Positions 5,806 through 6,565 of a DNA stretch of 6,565 bases are shown here, piece after piece. The stretch comes from an uncultured Lachnospiraceae bacterium (GTDB taxonomy: Bacteria > Bacillota > Clostridia > Lachnospirales > Lachnospiraceae): contig CACXEL010000385.1 in NCBI GenBank assembly GCA_902766655.1, positions 1-6,565 on the forward strand. The letters run 5' to 3'. Numbering within the stretch: position 1 is the stretch's first letter; every line of letters begins with the position of its first letter. The notes beneath the pieces were generated by a model. The model worked only from the letters and a program-made list of their open reading frames with translations, was not told the origin of the DNA and made no database searches. The translations under genes were made by a program, and so were the position numbers.

Positions 5806-6565
5806 ATGGATAATCTGGTGAATGATCAGGGCTTTTTGGATAAGGTCCTGCAGGATACCGGGCTTGGTATCATCATATGGGACATGGCCGGCGGCAGGGT
5901 CCTTCGCGCCAGCGAACGGTCGGGGCTTTATTTCCCAATGGTGGCGGAGAATGCTGTGATCCCGGACATACATGAGCTGCTGAGCGACGGGGATGACACC
6001 TATCCTCTTCGTACGTTGGAGGCGGCCGGCGTCGGTACCGCCATGGTCTGGCGTCATTTCTACGCCCGGACCGGCGTCAATCTGGAAATCACGGGCAGGC
6101 GGGACGTCTTCAGCGGCCGCAACTGTCTGATCATCTACATATTGGACCGGACTGCGGATTTCGTGCGCATGCGAAAGATGGAGGAGCACTACGCTTCCCA
6201 GTTCCTGGTGCCGAGCGATGTGACGCCGAATGCTCTCGGGGTCTATCGGCTCAATCTGACCGCCAACAAGGTGGCAGTCCCGCTGGGGCGGAACGCAGTG
6301 CGGGAAATGAAGGCCCTCCCCGAGAATGTGGACGACTTCTTCGAGTACCAGTACAAGCGCTGCGGCACTTTGGAGGACGAGCGCAGCTTCAGCCGGATAT
6401 TTAACCGGCAGAATCTTCTGGCTGCATTCGAAAAGGGAGAGATGAGCGGCGCCATTGAGCACCGCTATTATGTTGAGAACGACCAGCCCAGCTGGATCGA
6501 ATCCTCCTACACCCTGTCCCGGAACGTGGTGACAGGCGATATAGAGGCGATCATCTACACCACCG
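5806..6565 (+). CDS. PAS-like sensor/signalling protein, N-terminal 253 residues (partial)
   Basis: The frame is open from ATG 5806 to the window end, so the C terminus is missing. The start is supported by AAGGAG 9 nt upstream and the promoter at 5730-5758. No signal peptide or membrane helix is seen, so the N-terminal region is probably cytoplasmic. Residues ~10-125 look like a degenerate sensor fold (GLGIIIWDMAGGRVLRAS). Residues ~143-253 resemble PAS-like modules seen in clostridial signalling proteins: GVYRLNLTANKV, then a DERSFSRIFNRQNLLAAFEKG helix region, EHRYY, and a closing SRNVVTGDIEAIIYTT segment. In such proteins an output domain such as GGDEF, EAL or a histidine kinase often follows, but none is visible here. 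The ligand and output are unknown. The gene is transcribed away from the 105-aa gene. Confidence 0.82.
   Translation, partial: MDNLVNDQGFLDKVLQDTGLGIIIWDMAGGRVLRASERSGLYFPMVAENAVIPDIHELLSDGDDTYPLRTLEAAGVGTAMVWRHFYARTGVNLEITGRRDVFSGRNCLIIYILDRTADFVRMRKMEEHYASQFLVPSDVTPNALGVYRLNLTANKVAVPLGRNAVREMKALPENVDDFFEYQYKRCGTLEDERSFSRIFNRQNLLAAFEKGEMSGAIEHRYYVENDQPSWIESSYTLSRNVVTGDIEAIIYTT

Noticed and set aside
5578..6462. Upstream extension of the minus-strand frame to a 400-aa protein
   Set aside because: The extension is antisense to the PAS-like gene and crosses the minus-strand promoter and 5' hairpin at 5600-5656. The ATG at 5577 has a good ribosome-binding site and the upstream part reads as noise.
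1..6565. CRISPR array, insertion sequence, phage or toxin-antitoxin system
   Set aside because: No regularly spaced identical repeats, transposase or recombinase motifs, terminal inverted repeats or paired small toxin/antitoxin genes were seen.

Overview
The window suggests a Gram-positive Firmicute of the class Clostridia, possibly a Lachnospiraceae-type anaerobe. The evidence is the Firmicutes-style 3' end of a 23S rRNA gene, AGGAG-type ribosome-binding sites, a SwrC-like RND exporter with no adaptor or outer-membrane partner beside it, and a PAS-like signalling protein of a kind common in gut Clostridia. The protein genes look moderately GC-rich and the spacers more AT-rich. The family placement is inference from memory of such proteins.

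Positions 1-467 are the tail of a ribosomal RNA operon. It holds the last ~35 nt of 23S rRNA, then a highly folded spacer with no recognisable 5S gene, a hairpin with an imperfect T-run, a complete tRNA-Trp (anticodon CCA), and a strong intrinsic terminator. Positions 468-692 are an AT-rich leader with a small perfect inverted repeat, a weak -10-like box and a hairpin that may cover the ribosome-binding site of the next gene.

Positions 693-5129 encode one very large RND-family exporter (1478 aa, TTG start). It has the normal 12-helix RND core. It also carries two extra blocks: a ~320-residue Ala/Ser/Glu-rich helical insertion in the first extracytoplasmic loop and a ~113-residue linker in the second, most of it strongly acidic. 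These account for essentially all of its extra length over AcrB. The transmembrane proton-relay residues are also altered relative to AcrB (Asp-Asn and Asn-Asn in place of Asp-Asp and Lys-Asn).

Positions 5130-5656 hold a convergent minus-strand gene for an unrecognised 105-aa protein, with its own promoter, ribosome-binding site and 5' hairpin. A ~54-bp imperfect tandem repeat starts at its stop codon. A plus-strand intrinsic terminator overlaps its transcription start, so the exporter mRNA could run antisense through the whole small gene before ending.

Positions 5657-6565 hold a plus-strand extended -10 promoter and the first 253 codons of a probable PAS-type sensor protein cut by the window end. 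The small gene and the sensor gene are divergent. No sequence here ties the exporter functionally to either neighbour. The most distinctive feature of the window is the unusual architecture of the exporter.
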